From Saccharopolyspora endophytica (lineage in GTDB: Bacteria > Actinomycetota > Actinomycetes > Mycobacteriales > Pseudonocardiaceae), in assembly GCF_018070075.1 (NCBI RefSeq), contig NZ_JAGPXE010000003.1:496001-560000 (forward strand): a stretch of DNA of 64,000 nt, given 5' to 3'. Below are positions 62,718-64,000 of this stretch, one piece after another. The notes beneath the pieces were generated by a model. It did not search any database. It was not told the origin of the DNA and saw only the letters and a list, made by a program, of their open reading frames with translations. Position 1 is the stretch's first letter, and each line of letters opens with the position of its first letter. The position numbers and the translations under genes are program-made.

Positions 62718-62915
62718 ATGGAGCGAATTCCCAGGCAGCAGGACACCAGCAACCTCCCCACGGTGCTGGCCGAGTACGGGCACCTCGCCGCGCAGTTGCC
62801 CGGTGCCTCGACGCAGCAGGCCGAGCGGTTGCGCGCCCGGCTGGCCGAGCTGGACGAGCAGATCGACGACTACGTCGCCCGCCTGACCGAGTACCACTCC
62901 ATTGTGGATAGTTGA
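62718..62915 (+). CDS. Small coiled-coil protein
   Basis: A 65-residue frame starting [12 protein letters not shown] and continuing [20 protein letters not shown], an amphipathic helix with heptad spacing. No obvious ribosome-binding site, so the start (62718) is by protein-like composition; a leaderless message is possible. Not recognised. Divergent to the dipeptidase gene. Confidence 0.45.
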   Translation: MERIPRQQDTSNLPTVLAEYGHLAAQLPGASTQQAERLRARLAELDEQIDDYVARLTEYHSIVDS

Positions 62916-62929
62916 CGGACTCGGCCGTC

Positions 62930-63340
62930 GCGGCGGCGAGCACCTGAGACCTCGCGCAACGCTCCGTCCTGCCCTGCCTCCAACGCTCCGGTGATCAGCC
63001 CGACGACCTGGCTCATGTCGTGCGTGCGCGGCGAGACGACGCCCACGCGCCTGCCGAGCCGGTGCACGTGGATCCGATCGGCGATGTCGAACACGTGCGG
63101 CATGTTGTGGCTGATCAGCAAGACCGGCAGACCTCGCGCGCGGATCCGGTCGATGAGTTCGAGGACCTTGCCCGCCTCCGCCACGCCCTGGCGCTGGCGC
63201 TGGCGGGTGTCTCCACCGGCTGGGTAATCGACTTGACCCGGATCCCCAGCTCGTCGAGGACCCGCTGCTCCTCGGCCCGCATGGCCGCCCGGTCGTTGAT
63301 TGCGCAGCACGCTCCCAACACGCCCGCATGCCGGCGAACT
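62930..63340 (-). pseudogene. Decayed sugar ABC transporter ATP-binding protein
   Basis: On the minus strand, one frame carries INDRAAMRAEEQRVLDELGI and RVKSITQPVE, and another frame carries QRQRQGVAEAGK followed directly by VLELIDRIRARGLPVLLISH, then NMPHVFDIADRIHVHRLGRR. These are the region before the LSGGQ signature, a damaged signature, and the end of a single-domain sugar ABC ATPase. The Walker B segment between signature and VLELI is missing, the frame is shifted, and no Walker A half is seen. Not functional. Confidence 0.65.
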
Positions 63341-63516
63341 CCGCGGTTCGGCTGCCCTCGCCTCGCTCCTGGCAGTTCCGCTCGTGCCACCGGATCAATT
63401 TCATTCGACACTGAAGTTATCGACGCTGTTGACGCGTGAGTACGCTCGGGGACGTAGCCGGTGTGTCGGCACTGGGAGGACGCCCGAGCGCGGGCCGGTC
63501 GGCGAGACTGGTCGGC

Positions 63517-64000
63517 ATGAGTGTGTTGCGCCCTCGCATCGGCGACGTGGTCCTGGCGCTGCTGGTGACCGCGGTCGGGGTCGTCGGGACCCTCGCCGCC
63601 CACCGGTGGGCCGGGCACGGGATGCGCGGCCTGGACGGGCTCGCCATCGCGTTCGTCGTGGTCGCGGGGCTGACCTTGGCGTGGCGGCGCCGGATGCCGT
63701 TGGTGGTGCTCGGGGTCGTGGCCGTCGCGGTGTTCGGGTACCTAGTCGCCGGGTTCCGGTACGGGCCGATCCTGCTGGCTCTGCTGGTCGCGGTGTACTC
63801 GATCGCGCGCCACCGACCACCGCGCACGGCGGGCATCGCCGCCGGTGTCGCTCTTCTGCTGCTGTGGGCGCACACCTTCCTCACCGGCCCCGGCTGGGCC
63901 GGCATCATCCCGGCTGCGGCGTGGGTGCTGGTGCCCTTCGCCGCGGGCCTGGTGGCGCGCACGCAGTCGGAGGCCGCGGCCCGGCAGCGGTCCGAGGCGC
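63517..64000 (+). CDS. Sensor histidine kinase, N-terminal membrane part (3' end outside window)
   Basis: An open frame from the ATG at 63517 to the window edge, 161 codons. It has four to five membrane helices (VVLALLVTAVGVVGTLAAHR, GLAIAFVVVAGLTLAWRRRM, PLVVLGVVAVAVFGYLVAG, ILLALLVAVYSIARH, GIAAGVALLLLWAHTFL, then PAAAWVLVPFAAGLVART) and then starts a charged helix, QSEAAARQRSEA. This matches the sensor part of NarL-partner kinases of actinomycetes, where a HisKA_3 dimerisation helix would follow. Kinase domain is not in the window, so the call is inference. Confidence 0.65.
   Translation, partial: MSVLRPRIGDVVLALLVTAVGVVGTLAAHRWAGHGMRGLDGLAIAFVVVAGLTLAWRRRMPLVVLGVVAVAVFGYLVAGFRYGPILLALLVAVYSIARHRPPRTAGIAAGVALLLLWAHTFLTGPGWAGIIPAAAWVLVPFAAGLVARTQSEAAARQRSEA

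Noticed and set aside
1-64000. CRISPR arrays, tRNA or rRNA genes, insertion sequences, attachment sites
   Set aside because: No regularly spaced repeats, no T-arm-like GGTTCGAATC stretches in tRNA context, no transposase or integrase motifs, and no flanking direct repeats were noticed by eye. A tRNA or repeat search program would be decisive.

Overview
The window is GC-rich, with genes packed on both strands, frequent GTG and TTG starts, and long strings of start/stop overlaps. Gene content (an F420-type luciferase-like oxidoreductase, an AfsR/SARP regulator, an ECF sigma factor fused to its own membrane anchor, and a hopanoid operon) points to a filamentous actinomycete, most likely a Pseudonocardiales member of the Saccharopolyspora type. 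That taxonomic call is inference from gene content; no rRNA or tRNA gene was seen.

Layout. 1-4 kb: the end of a GGDEF-EAL cyclic-di-GMP protein, an HxlR regulator, and a leftward pair (SRPBCC protein, F420-type oxidoreductase) beside a second SRPBCC protein. 4.6-6.8 kb: ribose-5-phosphate isomerase converging on a selenium-binding-protein/methanethiol oxidase gene, with a perfect 15-bp hairpin between them. 7-22 kb: an exopolysaccharide locus with two nucleotide-sugar dehydrogenases, a Gfo/Idh/MocA oxidoreductase, a sugar aminotransferase, a Wzz-like protein, a MurJ/Wzx-like flippase, a Wzy-like polymerase, an initiating phosphoglycosyltransferase, a fused Alg14-Alg13-type glycosyltransferase, two GNAT/FemAB-like transferases and a secreted beta-helix lipoprotein on the opposite strand. 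Most rightward genes overlap by 1-4 bases.

22.5-25.2 kb: two tandem secreted I36-type inhibitor-like proteins, a short-chain dehydrogenase and a two-domain VOC protein. 25.3-33.2 kb: a xylan/xylose region with a ROK repressor, xylA, xylB, an MFS transporter and a secreted GH10 xylanase. It also holds a decayed FMN reductase behind a small cysteine-ended leader peptide. 33.4-38.8 kb: a remnant of a RiPP-maturation radical SAM protein, an ECF sigma/zinc-finger/transmembrane/proline-rich fusion, two small lipoproteins, a small membrane protein and a LacI regulator. 38.9-47.7 kb: acyl-CoA ligase, HAD hydrolase, Lrp/AsnC regulator, YitT protein, methyltransferase, APC permease and a 989-residue AfsR/SARP regulator. 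A 22-codon ORF with a good ribosome-binding site lies divergent to the last.

48.5-53.2 kb: beta-carbonic anhydrase, then an overlapping trio in which the first product fuses an MGDG-synthase-like glycosyltransferase to a wax ester synthase/DGAT-like acyltransferase, followed by a DMT transporter and a short-chain dehydrogenase. 53.3-61.0 kb: a leftward, tightly coupled hopanoid operon hpnC-hpnD-hpnE-polyprenyl synthase-shc-hpnG-hpnH. It makes squalene from farnesyl diphosphate, cyclises it and starts side-chain extension. 61.4-64 kb: an M19 dipeptidase, a small coiled-coil protein, a decayed sugar-ABC ATPase and the start of a probable sensor histidine kinase cut by the window edge.

The most interesting items are the TPR regulator with its divergent small peptide, the glycosyltransferase-acyltransferase fusion operon, the amino-uronic-acid exopolysaccharide locus with two FemAB-like enzymes, and several perfect inverted repeats in promoter regions.
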